A stretch of 64,000 nt of DNA from an uncultured Bacilli bacterium (GTDB lineage: Bacteria; Bacillota_I; Bacilli_A; RF39; UBA660): the NCBI GenBank assembly GCA_944350345.1, contig CALVOP010000001.1, positions 81,714-145,713 of the forward strand. The letters run 5' to 3'. The notes under the pieces were generated by a model. It was not told the DNA's origin and did not search any database. It saw only the letters and a program-made list of their open reading frames with translations. Shown piece after piece: positions 18,692-27,292 of this stretch; position 1 is the stretch's first letter, and every line of letters starts with the position of its first letter. Both the position numbers and the translations under genes were made by a program.

Positions 18692-18744
18692 AATACACCT
18701 CATTATTTAGTTTACTAATTATGACAAATATTATACACACTTTA

Positions 18745-18773
18745 TTGACTTTAAAAGACATATAAAATATACT
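18745..18773 (+). promoter_or_regulatory. promoter of ppa
   Basis: TTGACT (18745-18750) and TATACT (18768-18773) are spaced by exactly 17 bases, eight bases ahead of the ppa SD. This is a strong sigma-A match. Confidence 0.8.
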
Positions 18774-18791
18774 CAAAATAGGAGAGTGAAA

Positions 18792-19277
18792 ATGAATTCT
18801 GTTTATGAAAGTATAATTGAAATTCCAATGGGAACTAAAAACAAATTTGAAATAAATAAAAAAACCGGCAAAATAAAATTGGACAGAGTTTTATATAGTG
18901 CCCTAACTTATCCAGGCGAATATGGATTTATTGAAGACACATTATCGCTTGATGGAGACCCGCTTGATATATTAATAATAAGTTCATATCCAACGTTTCC
19001 TGGATGTATAGTCGATGCTAGAATATTAGGCTATCTAAGCGTAATTGATAATGGACAGCATGATGAAAAAATAATTGCAGTTGTGGATAAAGATCCACGT
19101 TTTAATCATATTCAAGAAATAGACGACATCAATCATCTAAAAGACGAAATAAAAGATTTCTTTCAAAATTATAAAACTCTACAAAATATAAAAGTTGAAA
19201 CTAAAGATTTTCATGATAAAAACTCAGCCATTGAATTAATAGAAGAATGTAAAAAAAGATTTAAAGATACAAAATAA
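18792..19277 (+). CDS. ppa: inorganic pyrophosphatase, family I
   Basis: Family I pyrophosphatase hydrolyses PPi and pulls biosynthetic reactions forward. The 161-residue product has ALTYPGEYGFIEDTL and the catalytic signature DGDPLDILI (Asp triad), with a normal length. The ATG at 18792 follows AGGAG with a 7-base spacer; a GTG six bases earlier overlaps the SD. It is transcribed toward the origin, against its neighbours, and has its own promoter and a shared terminator with mfd. B. subtilis itself uses a family II enzyme, so this is a lineage difference. Confidence 0.95.
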   Translation: MNSVYESIIEIPMGTKNKFEINKKTGKIKLDRVLYSALTYPGEYGFIEDTLSLDGDPLDILIISSYPTFPGCIVDARILGYLSVIDNGQHDEKIIAVVDKDPRFNHIQEIDDINHLKDEIKDFFQNYKTLQNIKVETKDFHDKNSAIELIEECKKRFKDTK

Positions 19278-19300
19278 AACCTCAAATTGAGGTTTTATTT
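19272..19300. terminator. bidirectional terminator between ppa and mfd
   Basis: Two 14-base arms (19272-19285 and 19287-19300) are perfectly complementary around a single base. The A and T runs at the ends serve both directions. It overlaps the ends of both convergent genes. Confidence 0.9.
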
Positions 19301-22300
19301 AATTGTTCATCAATATAAATTAACAACTTAGTAACATAAAAAACATAATGTTTTTCCAAATTAATTTTGTTCAATTCAATAAATATTGAATTACCGCGAT
19401 AAATAAAGTTAAATTTTGTATTAATTCTAGAAGCTTGAACAAACAAGTCCTCAATATTTAATTTTTTATATATATTTTCATTTAATCTAATAGAAAATTT
19501 TTGATTAGTATTCATTGAAATTATTATTTCATATTTATTAACTAATTTTTCCAATAATTCTTGATACATATATATTTCCAATTTTTCATCTATGTATCCA
19601 AACCTATCCAATATCTCTTCATGAACTTTCTCTAAATCACGCGTATTTTCGATAGAAGTAATTTCCTTATGTATTGAAAGTACAACATCTTCTTCATCTG
19701 AATAAGATTTATCAATATGTGTTTCAACATCATCTAATATAATGTCATTTTTTTCCTCTTCCTTGTTGTTAATTTCCTCGTTTACTAATTCCAAATACAT
19801 GTCGACGCCAACGCTATCTATAAATCCAGCCTGTTCACTGCCTAACAAATCACCCGCTCCCCTAATGCTTAAATCACGCATTGCTAACTTATAACCACTA
19901 CCAAGTTCAGTAAATTCTTTGATTGCTTCTAATCTTTTTTGAGCATTTTCATTAAGAACTTTATTTTTATCATACATTAAATATGCATAAGCAATTCTAT
20001 CGCCGCGACCTACACGACCTCTTATTTGATACAGTTGACTTAACCCATATTTATCGGCATCTATTACAATAACCGTATTTGCATTTGGAATATCAATACC
20101 ATTTTCTATAATAGTTGTACTTAAAAGAACATCAAATTTTTTTTCAACAAAATCGCTCATTATTGAGTTAATTTCCACTTTATTCATTTTGCCATGTGCA
20201 GACGCAAATTTTACCTCAGGCACTAATTTTCTAAATTCATTTAAAACTTTATCCATATTTACAATATTATTATACAAAATAAATACTTGTCCTTGTCTAT
20301 TATACTCCTTTAAAATTATTTCTCTTAATATATATTTATCATAAACAATAACATAAGTTTGAACAGGATACCTATTTTTAGGCGGAGTTTCTATTAAAGA
20401 CAAATCTCTAATACCGATTAATGACATTTGCAAACTTCGTGGAATAGGCGTTGCAGAAACACTTAAAACATGAACATTTTCCTTTATTTTTTTTATTTTT
20501 TCTTTATGCATGACACCAAATCTATGTTCCTCGTCTACAACTAACAATCCCAAATCTTTAAACTTTACATCTTTGCTCAATAATCTATGCGTTCCAAAAA
20601 TAACATCTATTTTACCAGTTTTTAATTTTTCAATTATTTCTTTTGCTTCTTTTATGGTAGTATGTCTATTCAATAAAGCTATATTAACGCTAAAATTTTT
20701 AAATCTTTCTAATGCAGACTTATATTGTTGAAGTGAAAGTAAAGTTGTCGGACATAAATACATTGCTTGCTTATTATTTAGAATAGTCTTAAAAATAACT
20801 CTAAAAATAACTTCAGTTTTACCATATCCGACATCACCACAAAGTAACCTTTCCATAGGTTTACCACTTTCTAAATCCTTTTTTATCTGTTCCGTAGATC
20901 TTTCCTGATCCGCAGTAAACTCAAATGGAAATTCACTCTCAAATACAAGTTGTAACGGATCATCCTTTAAAAATGGCTGTACTACAATCTGTGCTCTTTT
21001 CTTATATATTTCTATAAGTTCATTACTAATATCCCTTATTTTATTTTTTATTTTAATTTTAGTCTTTTGCCATTCAATACTATTTAATTTATTTATTTTA
21101 GGTTTTACACCTTCTCTAGATGAATACTTATACAACTTATCTATATTATCTATTGACAAATATAACCTATCATTACCTTTATATTGAATTAAAATGTAAT
21201 CTTTTTTTACAGAATTTTTAGTTATTGTAGATATTCCCTTGTAAATTCCGATACCATGGTTATTATGAACAACATAATCACCTATATTTAATTTTTCAAT
21301 ATCATTAATTTTTTTACCAAATTTATAATTATAAAAAGTATCTTTTTCCCTTTTTTCAACTAAATCATTATCTGATAAATATGTGACATCATTAAAAATA
21401 AAGCCTGAATTTAAATCAACATTAATAATTTTAACTTTATCATAACTCTTCTTTACTTTTTTAATAAAATTGACATTCGTAGTACATAAATAAGTGCTAT
21501 CATTTTTTACTAAATTTAAAAAACAATCAAAATCATTTTTACAATTTACTATAGATTTTGCTGCAAATACATAATCATATTTTCCGGTGTTATCAATTAA
21601 ATCAACATTTATCTTTTTATTTATCTCCATGTTGTTTAAGAAAAAAATCTCTGAAAAATCATTATCATAATATTTTATTTGATCCACTATGTTTTTCATT
21701 ATATTTTGACATTGATTGTAATCTTGTAAAACAATATAAGGATTATTTAAATACTCTAATACGCTACTAGCATTATCATTAAAATTATCAATCAATGGTT
21801 TTATTAATATTGATTTCTCATCTTTTATCGTCCTTTGACTATATTCATCAAAAAAAGATATGTTAGAAATTTCATTATCAAAAAAATCTATTCTTACAGG
21901 ATGATCTTCTTGAAAAGGATAAACATCAATAACAAATCCGCGAACCGCATATTCCCCTACATTTGTTACCAAAGATTCTTTCTTATACCCTATTGAATCC
22001 AATTTTTTTAAAAATTCATTTCTATCTATAATTTGATCAATAGTAAGTTTAATTGATTTAGACAAATATTCACTTTTGGCTGGTAATTTTTTAATAAAAC
22101 TATTAACATGACAAATTAATATTTTTTTATCACTATTATCTATTGAATTTAAAAAATTCATTCTCATAAACAATAAGTCGGTAGAAGCAGCTATTGCTTT
22201 TTTAGTTAAATAATCATCTTCAGGAAAGATATAAACATTAGATATATAACTTTTTAAATTATTAAATAACTTATTGGCATCATTCAATGTTGGAACTAAA

Positions 22301-22434
22301 ATAATCAAATCAGATTGCAAAGAAAAAAAGATATATAAGATTAATTGATTATATATTTCATTATTAGAAACCGATAATTTTATATCATTTTCTATATTAA
22401 AATTAAAAATATTTTTATATATCTCATTTTTCAT
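19282..22434 (-). CDS. mfd: transcription-repair coupling factor
   Basis: Mfd removes RNA polymerase stalled at DNA damage and recruits UvrA. The 1050-residue protein has the degenerate UvrB-like N-terminal region, the RNA-polymerase-interacting domain (IGDYVVHNNHGIGIYKGI), then a RecG-like helicase with Walker A LLCGDVGYGKTEV, DEEHRFGV (motif II), SATPIPRSL (III) and QIRGRVGRG (VI), and a C-terminal TRCF domain. It is a little shorter than the usual length of about 1,150-1,180. The ATG at 22434 follows AGGGG with a 5-base spacer. It closes the tadA-to-mfd run. Confidence 0.96.
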   Translation of the reverse strand: MKNEIYKNIFNFNIENDIKLSVSNNEIYNQLILYIFFSLQSDLIILVPTLNDANKLFNNLKSYISNVYIFPEDDYLTKKAIAASTDLLFMRMNFLNSIDNSDKKILICHVNSFIKKLPAKSEYLSKSIKLTIDQIIDRNEFLKKLDSIGYKKESLVTNVGEYAVRGFVIDVYPFQEDHPVRIDFFDNEISNISFFDEYSQRTIKDEKSILIKPLIDNFNDNASSVLEYLNNPYIVLQDYNQCQNIMKNIVDQIKYYDNDFSEIFFLNNMEINKKINVDLIDNTGKYDYVFAAKSIVNCKNDFDCFLNLVKNDSTYLCTTNVNFIKKVKKSYDKVKIINVDLNSGFIFNDVTYLSDNDLVEKREKDTFYNYKFGKKINDIEKLNIGDYVVHNNHGIGIYKGISTITKNSVKKDYILIQYKGNDRLYLSIDNIDKLYKYSSREGVKPKINKLNSIEWQKTKIKIKNKIRDISNELIEIYKKRAQIVVQPFLKDDPLQLVFESEFPFEFTADQERSTEQIKKDLESGKPMERLLCGDVGYGKTEVIFRVIFKTILNNKQAMYLCPTTLLSLQQYKSALERFKNFSVNIALLNRHTTIKEAKEIIEKLKTGKIDVIFGTHRLLSKDVKFKDLGLLVVDEEHRFGVMHKEKIKKIKENVHVLSVSATPIPRSLQMSLIGIRDLSLIETPPKNRYPVQTYVIVYDKYILREIILKEYNRQGQVFILYNNIVNMDKVLNEFRKLVPEVKFASAHGKMNKVEINSIMSDFVEKKFDVLLSTTIIENGIDIPNANTVIVIDADKYGLSQLYQIRGRVGRGDRIAYAYLMYDKNKVLNENAQKRLEAIKEFTELGSGYKLAMRDLSIRGAGDLLGSEQAGFIDSVGVDMYLELVNEEINNKEEEKNDIILDDVETHIDKSYSDEEDVVLSIHKEITSIENTRDLEKVHEEILDRFGYIDEKLEIYMYQELLEKLVNKYEIIISMNTNQKFSIRLNENIYKKLNIEDLFVQASRINTKFNFIYRGNSIFIELNKINLEKHYVFYVTKLLIYIDEQLNKTSI

Positions 22435-22442
22435 AAACACCC

Positions 22443-22979
22443 CTAATTGTATTTATTCATTAATTTATCAAAATCTAATTTTAAATAATCATCAATAATA
22501 TTAACAACTTTTTGCATAACGTCATCTAATATTAAAAGTTCTTTTTTAGAAAATCTTCCCAAAACATAATCTTTCATATTATATGAATTTCTACCAATAC
22601 CAATACGAACCCTTTTTATTTTATTATTATCTAATAAATCAATTATATTCTTAATTCCATTATGTCCACCATATGAACCATCTGGCTTAATTTTAATGGT
22701 GCCTAATTCAAAAGCCATGTCATCATATATAATTAAAATATCATCTACAGTTATTTTATAATAATCAACAAATTTTTTTACAACTTCACCAGATAAATTC
22801 ATGTATTTCATAGGTTTTAAAAAAATTGCATTTTTTTCATTATCAATATAATATTCACCGTCAAATTTAGTTTTAAATGAAACATTATTTAAATATTTAT
22901 TAATTGCCATAAAGCCAACATTATGTCTAGTATTTTCATATTCCAATCCAGGATTTCCTAATCCAACAATTAATTTCAT
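22443..22979 (-). CDS. pth: peptidyl-tRNA hydrolase
   Basis: Pth frees peptides from prematurely released peptidyl-tRNA. The 178-residue product has the catalytic His region GLGNPGLEYENTRHNVGF and, further on, FLKPMKYMNLSGE and YDDMAFELGTIKIK. Length is normal. Its start overlaps the rsmI stop by four bases, and mfd begins eight bases after its stop, so it is part of the same operon. B. subtilis also pairs pth with mfd. Confidence 0.96.
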   Translation of the reverse strand: MKLIVGLGNPGLEYENTRHNVGFMAINKYLNNVSFKTKFDGEYYIDNEKNAIFLKPMKYMNLSGEVVKKFVDYYKITVDDILIIYDDMAFELGTIKIKPDGSYGGHNGIKNIIDLLDNNKIKRVRIGIGRNSYNMKDYVLGRFSKKELLILDDVMQKVVNIIDDYLKLDFDKLMNKYN

Positions 22980-23812
22980 ATTTTATTCTCCTCAAACATA
23001 TTATACAATACATTTTTACTTACGTCATATTTTTTTGAAACATACTTCATAGCGCTTTTTTTATCCATTCCATAATTAATTAACTCTTTTAACTCGTCAT
23101 ATGCTATAGAAATATCTTCAAATTTATCATTATTATCAATAACAATAACAAATTCTCCTTTTGGATCAATATACGTATTAATAGCCTCCTGAACTGTTCC
23201 GCGGAACACCTCTTCATGTAGTTTAGATATTTCCCGGGAAATAGAAATAAAATTATTTCCCAAAATATTTTTTATATTGTGTAAAGTTTTTATCAACCTA
23301 TGAGGCGATTCATATAAAACAATTGTAAAGTTTATACTTTTTAACATCTTTAATTCAGAAATACTTTCATCAACTTTATTACTCAAAAAACCATAAAACA
23401 AAAATTTGTCTGCAGGAATTCCTGACATATTTAATGCAGGTAATAATGCACTAGGTCCAGGTAAAGACACAACAGAAAACCCACTTTTTATTACTTCCTT
23501 AACAACTACGTATCCAGGATCACTTATTAACGGTGTCCCGCGATCAGTCACCAAAGCCACACTATTTCCATTTTGCAAATTGTTAATAACTTGGGGATAA
23601 ATCGTTTTTTCATTAAATTTATGACAAGATACTAATTTAGATTTAATTCCATAGTAGTCAAGTAATATCTTAGTTACTCTAGTATCTTCTGAATACACAA
23701 CTTTTACATTATTTAAAACTTCTATAGCTCTATAAGTAATATCTTTCATATTTCCTATAGGTGTAGGAACCAAATATAGTTTACTATTTTCATCATAACT
23801 TTTTTGTAACAT
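22976..23812 (-). CDS. rsmI: 16S rRNA (cytidine1402-2'-O)-methyltransferase
   Basis: RsmI adds a 2'-O-methyl group to C1402 in the 16S decoding centre. The 278-residue product has LYLVPTPIGNMKDIT, EDTR, VTDRGTPLISDPGY and the GPSALLPALNMSGIP tetrapyrrole-methylase-type motif. The start is taken as the ATG at 23812, four bases after GGAGGT; it overlaps the end of trmN6. A perfect Noc-type palindrome lies inside its coding sequence at 23228-23243. Confidence 0.94.
   Translation of the reverse strand: MLQKSYDENSKLYLVPTPIGNMKDITYRAIEVLNNVKVVYSEDTRVTKILLDYYGIKSKLVSCHKFNEKTIYPQVINNLQNGNSVALVTDRGTPLISDPGYVVVKEVIKSGFSVVSLPGPSALLPALNMSGIPADKFLFYGFLSNKVDESISELKMLKSINFTIVLYESPHRLIKTLHNIKNILGNNFISISREISKLHEEVFRGTVQEAINTYIDPKGEFVIVIDNNDKFEDISIAYDELKELINYGMDKKSAMKYVSKKYDVSKNVLYNMFEENKI
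23228..23243. promoter_or_regulatory. predicted Noc-binding site (NBS) inside rsmI
   Basis: TATTTCCCGGGAAATA is a perfect 16-base palindrome that contains the B. subtilis Noc consensus ATTTCCCGGGAAAT in full. It is very GC-rich in its centre compared with the surrounding AT-rich DNA. The window encodes a Noc-type protein at 46881-48173. Binding itself is inferred. Confidence 0.75.
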
Positions 23813-24545
23813 CATTACCTCCAAACATTTTTTCAATTTTACTTGAATAATTACCATTTTTAGTATGTATTACTAACGGAGACTCTATTTTTAGCGAGCT
23901 TTTGCCATTTTTTACAGCTTCTATCAAAAATAAGTTAGAAAGTTTATCTCTTTTTGGATATATAAATTGAATTCGTTTTGGCTCCAAATTATACTTTTTT
24001 AATTTTGATATAATTTCAATAAATCGCTCTGTTCTATGAACTAAATATAAACTACCATTATTCTTTAAAATTTTTCTACTAACAATCAGTAAATCGTCTA
24101 TTTTCAAGTTTATTTCATGTCTAGCTATAGATTTTACTAAATTTTCATTTATTTTACTAGATTCATTATATTTAAAATAAGGAGGATTTGAAACAACAAT
24201 ATCAAAAGTATCAGATTCATAATAATCCAATAAATTGTTAACATCCATATTTAATAAATTAATTCTTGACGTTAAATTATTTATATCAAGCGATTTAACT
24301 GCTAAATCATATATTTCTTTTTGTAATTCGACTCCAGTAAGGCCAACATTTTCATTAACTTTTGTAGATAAAATTAATAATATAGGTGCATTTCCCATAC
24401 CCAAATCGATGATTTGCCTAGTAGTTGGTTTAACTTTAACAAAATTTGCTAACAAAACAGAATCTAAACTAAAATTAAAATATTCATTACATTGTATAAT
24501 TTTTAAATTATTATAATTAAGTAAATCATTTGTTACTATTTCCAT
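23793..24545 (-). CDS. tRNA1(Val) (adenine37-N6)-methyltransferase family protein
   Basis: This 250-residue class I SAM methyltransferase (TrmN6/YabB family) has IDLGMGNAPILLIL as its SAM motif and the N6-adenine catalytic motif SNPPYFK. It matches B. subtilis yabB by position between ricT and rsmI; yabA and the small yazA nuclease gene found nearby in B. subtilis are absent. The ATG at 24545 follows GAGGG with a 5-base spacer. It overlaps both neighbours slightly. The tRNA target is inferred from the family. Confidence 0.88.
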   Translation of the reverse strand: MEIVTNDLLNYNNLKIIQCNEYFNFSLDSVLLANFVKVKPTTRQIIDLGMGNAPILLILSTKVNENVGLTGVELQKEIYDLAVKSLDINNLTSRINLLNMDVNNLLDYYESDTFDIVVSNPPYFKYNESSKINENLVKSIARHEINLKIDDLLIVSRKILKNNGSLYLVHRTERFIEIISKLKKYNLEPKRIQFIYPKRDKLSNLFLIEAVKNGKSSLKIESPLVIHTKNGNYSSKIEKMFGGNDVTKKL

Positions 24546-25332
24546 TATAACCCTCATCTAATAAAGAAATTTCCATGTTTCCTTCATTAGGAACTTCAAC
24601 TATAAATTTACGACTAAGAATATCAACCGATAAAACTTTCCCATCACCTTTAGGTGTTTTAACTAAATCGCCTACATTTGGCATATCTTTTCTGTTATGA
24701 GTATATATATCATCTTCGTATTTCAAGCAACAAAGAAGTCTGCCACATAATCCATTTATTTTACTAGGATTTAAAGATAAATTTTGATTTTTTGCCATAT
24801 TTATCGTAACAGAATCCAAATCACACAAAAAACTAGAACAACATAATTCCCTACCACAAAGGCCCAAACCAGACACTTCTTTTGCTTTATCTCTAACTCC
24901 AATTTGTCTTAACTCTATTCTAGTTTTATATATTGAAGCTATCTCTTTTGCCAAATCTCTGAAATCAACACGATTATCCGATAAAAAATAAAACATCAAC
25001 TGATTTCTATCAAAAGTAAATGAGGCGTCTAAAAATTTCATATTTAATTTATATTTTTCCGCCAATTTAATAGCTTTATTTAAAGCCATTAATGAATCTC
25101 TTGTATTTTTAATATGTTTTTTATAATCTGACTCGTTAGCCTTCTTAACAACACATCGCAAATTATTTATTATTAATTTTTCATCTACATATTTTTTATT
25201 TATTACCTTTGCAAATTGTAACCCTCTCTCCGTTTCAACAATAATAAAATCATTTTCTTGTAAATTAAAATTATTAGAATCAAAATAATAAATTTTGCCA
25301 TTTTCTTTAAAATTTGCGCCTATTAATTCCAT
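24526..25332 (-). CDS. ricT: RicT (YaaT), PSP1-domain regulator of the Ric complex
   Basis: RicT with RicA and RicF forms an iron-sulfur complex that in B. subtilis helps RNase Y and affects sporulation, competence and biofilm. The 268-residue product has the PSP1 C-terminal domain and the Cys-rich motifs GLCGRELCCSSFLC and GLCGRLLCCLKYE that hold the cluster ligands. The C-terminal tail is shorter than in B. subtilis. It sits in the conserved holB-ricT order and shares one base with the holB stop. Confidence 0.94.
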   Translation of the reverse strand: MELIGANFKENGKIYYFDSNNFNLQENDFIIVETERGLQFAKVINKKYVDEKLIINNLRCVVKKANESDYKKHIKNTRDSLMALNKAIKLAEKYKLNMKFLDASFTFDRNQLMFYFLSDNRVDFRDLAKEIASIYKTRIELRQIGVRDKAKEVSGLGLCGRELCCSSFLCDLDSVTINMAKNQNLSLNPSKINGLCGRLLCCLKYEDDIYTHNRKDMPNVGDLVKTPKGDGKVLSVDILSRKFIVEVPNEGNMEISLLDEGYNGNSNK

Positions 25333-26147
25333 TATTTCATACCTCCTAATTCAATCAAAAATTTATCATAAAACAACGAATTATTTAAATTATAATTTAT
25401 ATCTATTAAAAATTTATTAATAATAATTAATCCTCTTATAATATCATTTTCATTAATAAGCAAAGAAATATCTTTTAATTTTGGATTAAATGAATCAACA
25501 TTAAATCCCAAAAATTTGATTTTCAAAATTTCATTATATATTCCCATTAAGTTTTCTAATAAATTTTTAATATAATTTTTATCATTTTTTTTAGAAATTA
25601 ATTGATAAGCATAGGGAAAATAACTAATTTTATGTTTTTCTATTAATTCAACTAATTGCAAAGCAGCATTATATGTATCATCATTTTCACAATTTATAGT
25701 TTTGTTTTTTTCAGTGGATAAAAAAATAATTTGACACCTGGATTTAATAGTTTTTAAAACTCCTTCTATATTTGAAGTAATTAAAAAAGCAAAAATGTTT
25801 TTTTCCGGTTCTTCTAATATTTTTAATAAACTATTTGCACTAGAGGAGTTTAAAACTTCAGCACGATCAATTATATAAACTTTTTTTCCACTTATTTGTG
25901 AAGTACTATTTAAAAAAGACTTTAACTCTAATATTTGATTTTTTTTAATAATATCATTTTCAGGTTTTAGAAAAAAAACATCCTGATTATCTTTTAAATC
26001 AACAATTTTATTAAATATGTACTTTGATAAAATTAAATTTAAATCATCATAAATATTTTCACTACTAGTGTTAGCAATTAAATAAGCATGTCCAATTTTA
26101 TTATTCAAACTTTGCTTTTTAAAAAAATCATTTAATCTTTCATTCAT
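25332..26147 (-). CDS. holB: DNA polymerase III subunit delta'
   Basis: Delta' is a clamp-loader subunit. The 271-residue product begins NERLNDFFKKQSLNNKIGHAYL and has the AAA-like core VYIIDRAEVLNSSSANSLLKILEEPEKN and TSNIEGVLKTIKSRCQ (SRC motif). There is no functional Walker A, as expected for delta'. The ATG at 26147 follows GGTGA with a 5-base spacer. It is the usual neighbour of ricT. Confidence 0.93.
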   Translation of the reverse strand: MNERLNDFFKKQSLNNKIGHAYLIANTSSENIYDDLNLILSKYIFNKIVDLKDNQDVFFLKPENDIIKKNQILELKSFLNSTSQISGKKVYIIDRAEVLNSSSANSLLKILEEPEKNIFAFLITSNIEGVLKTIKSRCQIIFLSTEKNKTINCENDDTYNAALQLVELIEKHKISYFPYAYQLISKKNDKNYIKNLLENLMGIYNEILKIKFLGFNVDSFNPKLKDISLLINENDIIRGLIIINKFLIDINYNLNNSLFYDKFLIELGGMK

Positions 26148-26162
26148 AAATTTCACCACTAA

Positions 26163-26345
26163 TTATAAAAAATTTGTTAAAATAATTAAACTAAATATCG
26201 CAGGAACTCCTAAAACACTTACAAATACTATACTACACAAATTAATTGGTATTAATATTCCAACATAACCAATAATTAAATTAAATGAATATAACATACA
26301 CAAAGCCATGACAATTTTCTTTACAATTAGCACTATTTTTTTCAA
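26163..26345 (-). CDS. bofA: pro-sigma-K processing inhibitor BofA
   Basis: BofA is a small integral membrane protein that, with SpoIVFA, holds back the SpoIVFB protease that activates sigma-K. The 60-residue product has two hydrophobic segments and the family's C-terminal signature GILIPINLCSIVFVSVLG. The start is a TTG at 26345 with GGTGA upstream. In B. subtilis bofA follows recR-yaaL, as here (yaaL missing). Its presence implies a sigma-K checkpoint. Confidence 0.85.
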   Translation of the reverse strand: MKKIVLIVKKIVMALCMLYSFNLIIGYVGILIPINLCSIVFVSVLGVPAIFSLIILTNFL

Positions 26346-26382
26346 TTATATCACCATTTAATTTTATTATTATACAATTATA

Positions 26383-26982
26383 TTATGAGATAAATTTTCT
26401 ATCATCAATTGCTTTAATTAAAGTAATAGGATCCAAATATTCTATATCAGAACCAATTGGAAGTCCATATGATAATCTTGAAACTTTAACATTTTTATTT
26501 TCCAAAAGTTTTTGTAAATAAAGTGATGTAGTTTCACCCTCAATTGAAGGAGTCAAGGCAATTATAATTTCCTTTACATTATCATTTAATCTTTTAGAAA
26601 TTAAATTGTTTATATTAAGATCATCTGGATTAATATCATCAATAGGAGAAATTAAACCACCAAGCACATGATACAATCCCTTATAATTTCCTGAAGTTTC
26701 AAATTTAAAGACACTTTTAGAATCCTCTACAACACAAATAGTAGATAAATCTCTAGTTTTATCAGCGCAAACATCACATATATCATTTGACGAATAATGC
26801 CCACATATTTCACACCTTCTAATATTTTTTTTAAATTTTTTTAGATTTTCAGAAAAATTTTCTACTTCCTCATCTGACATTTCATCAACACAATAAACAA
26901 AACGCTCAGCGGACTTATCGCCAACTCCAGGTAATAGTTTAAAACTTTCAATTAAATCAGAAAAATCCTTAGGATAAACCAT
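26383..26982 (-). CDS. recR: recombination mediator RecR
   Basis: RecR works with RecO and RecF to load RecA at gaps. The 199-residue product has the helix-hairpin-helix FKLLPGVGDKSAERFVY, a four-Cys zinc motif (CEICGHYSSNDICDVC) and a Toprim domain (ICVVEDSKSVFKFE). Length is normal. It starts two bases after ebfC in the canonical dnaX-ebfC-recR operon. Confidence 0.97.
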   Translation of the reverse strand: MVYPKDFSDLIESFKLLPGVGDKSAERFVYCVDEMSDEEVENFSENLKKFKKNIRRCEICGHYSSNDICDVCADKTRDLSTICVVEDSKSVFKFETSGNYKGLYHVLGGLISPIDDINPDDLNINNLISKRLNDNVKEIIIALTPSIEGETTSLYLQKLLENKNVKVSRLSYGLPIGSDIEYLDPITLIKAIDDRKFIS

Positions 26983-26984
26983 TT

Positions 26985-27278
26985 TTAAAATAAACCTTTC
27001 ATACCACCAGTATATTTACCAAGCTTATCTTCCTTAGTCTTATTTAACTTTTGTAAAGCATCGTTAACAGCCAACATAATCATATCTTCTAAAGTTTCCT
27101 TATCGTTTAAAATCTCAGAATCTATAATTTCAACCTTGATAACCTCATTTTTTCCAGAAATCATAACTTTGACAGCTCCACTTACACCCTCAAAAACTGA
27201 AGATTCAATGTCCTTGTTAATCCTTTCTAATTCTTTTTGCATTCTTTGCGCTTCTGCCATTAAATTTTGCATATTCAT
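26985..27278 (-). CDS. ebfC: YbaB/EbfC nucleoid-associated protein
   Basis: EbfC is a small DNA-binding dimer that coats the nucleoid. The 97-residue product starts MNMQNLMAEAQRMQKELE, then VFEGVSGAVKVMISGKNE, both typical. SD AAAGGA lies upstream. It stands between dnaX and recR as in most bacteria. Confidence 0.95.
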   Translation of the reverse strand: MNMQNLMAEAQRMQKELERINKDIESSVFEGVSGAVKVMISGKNEVIKVEIIDSEILNDKETLEDMIMLAVNDALQKLNKTKEDKLGKYTGGMKGLF

Positions 27279-27292
27279 TTAAATCAATCCTT

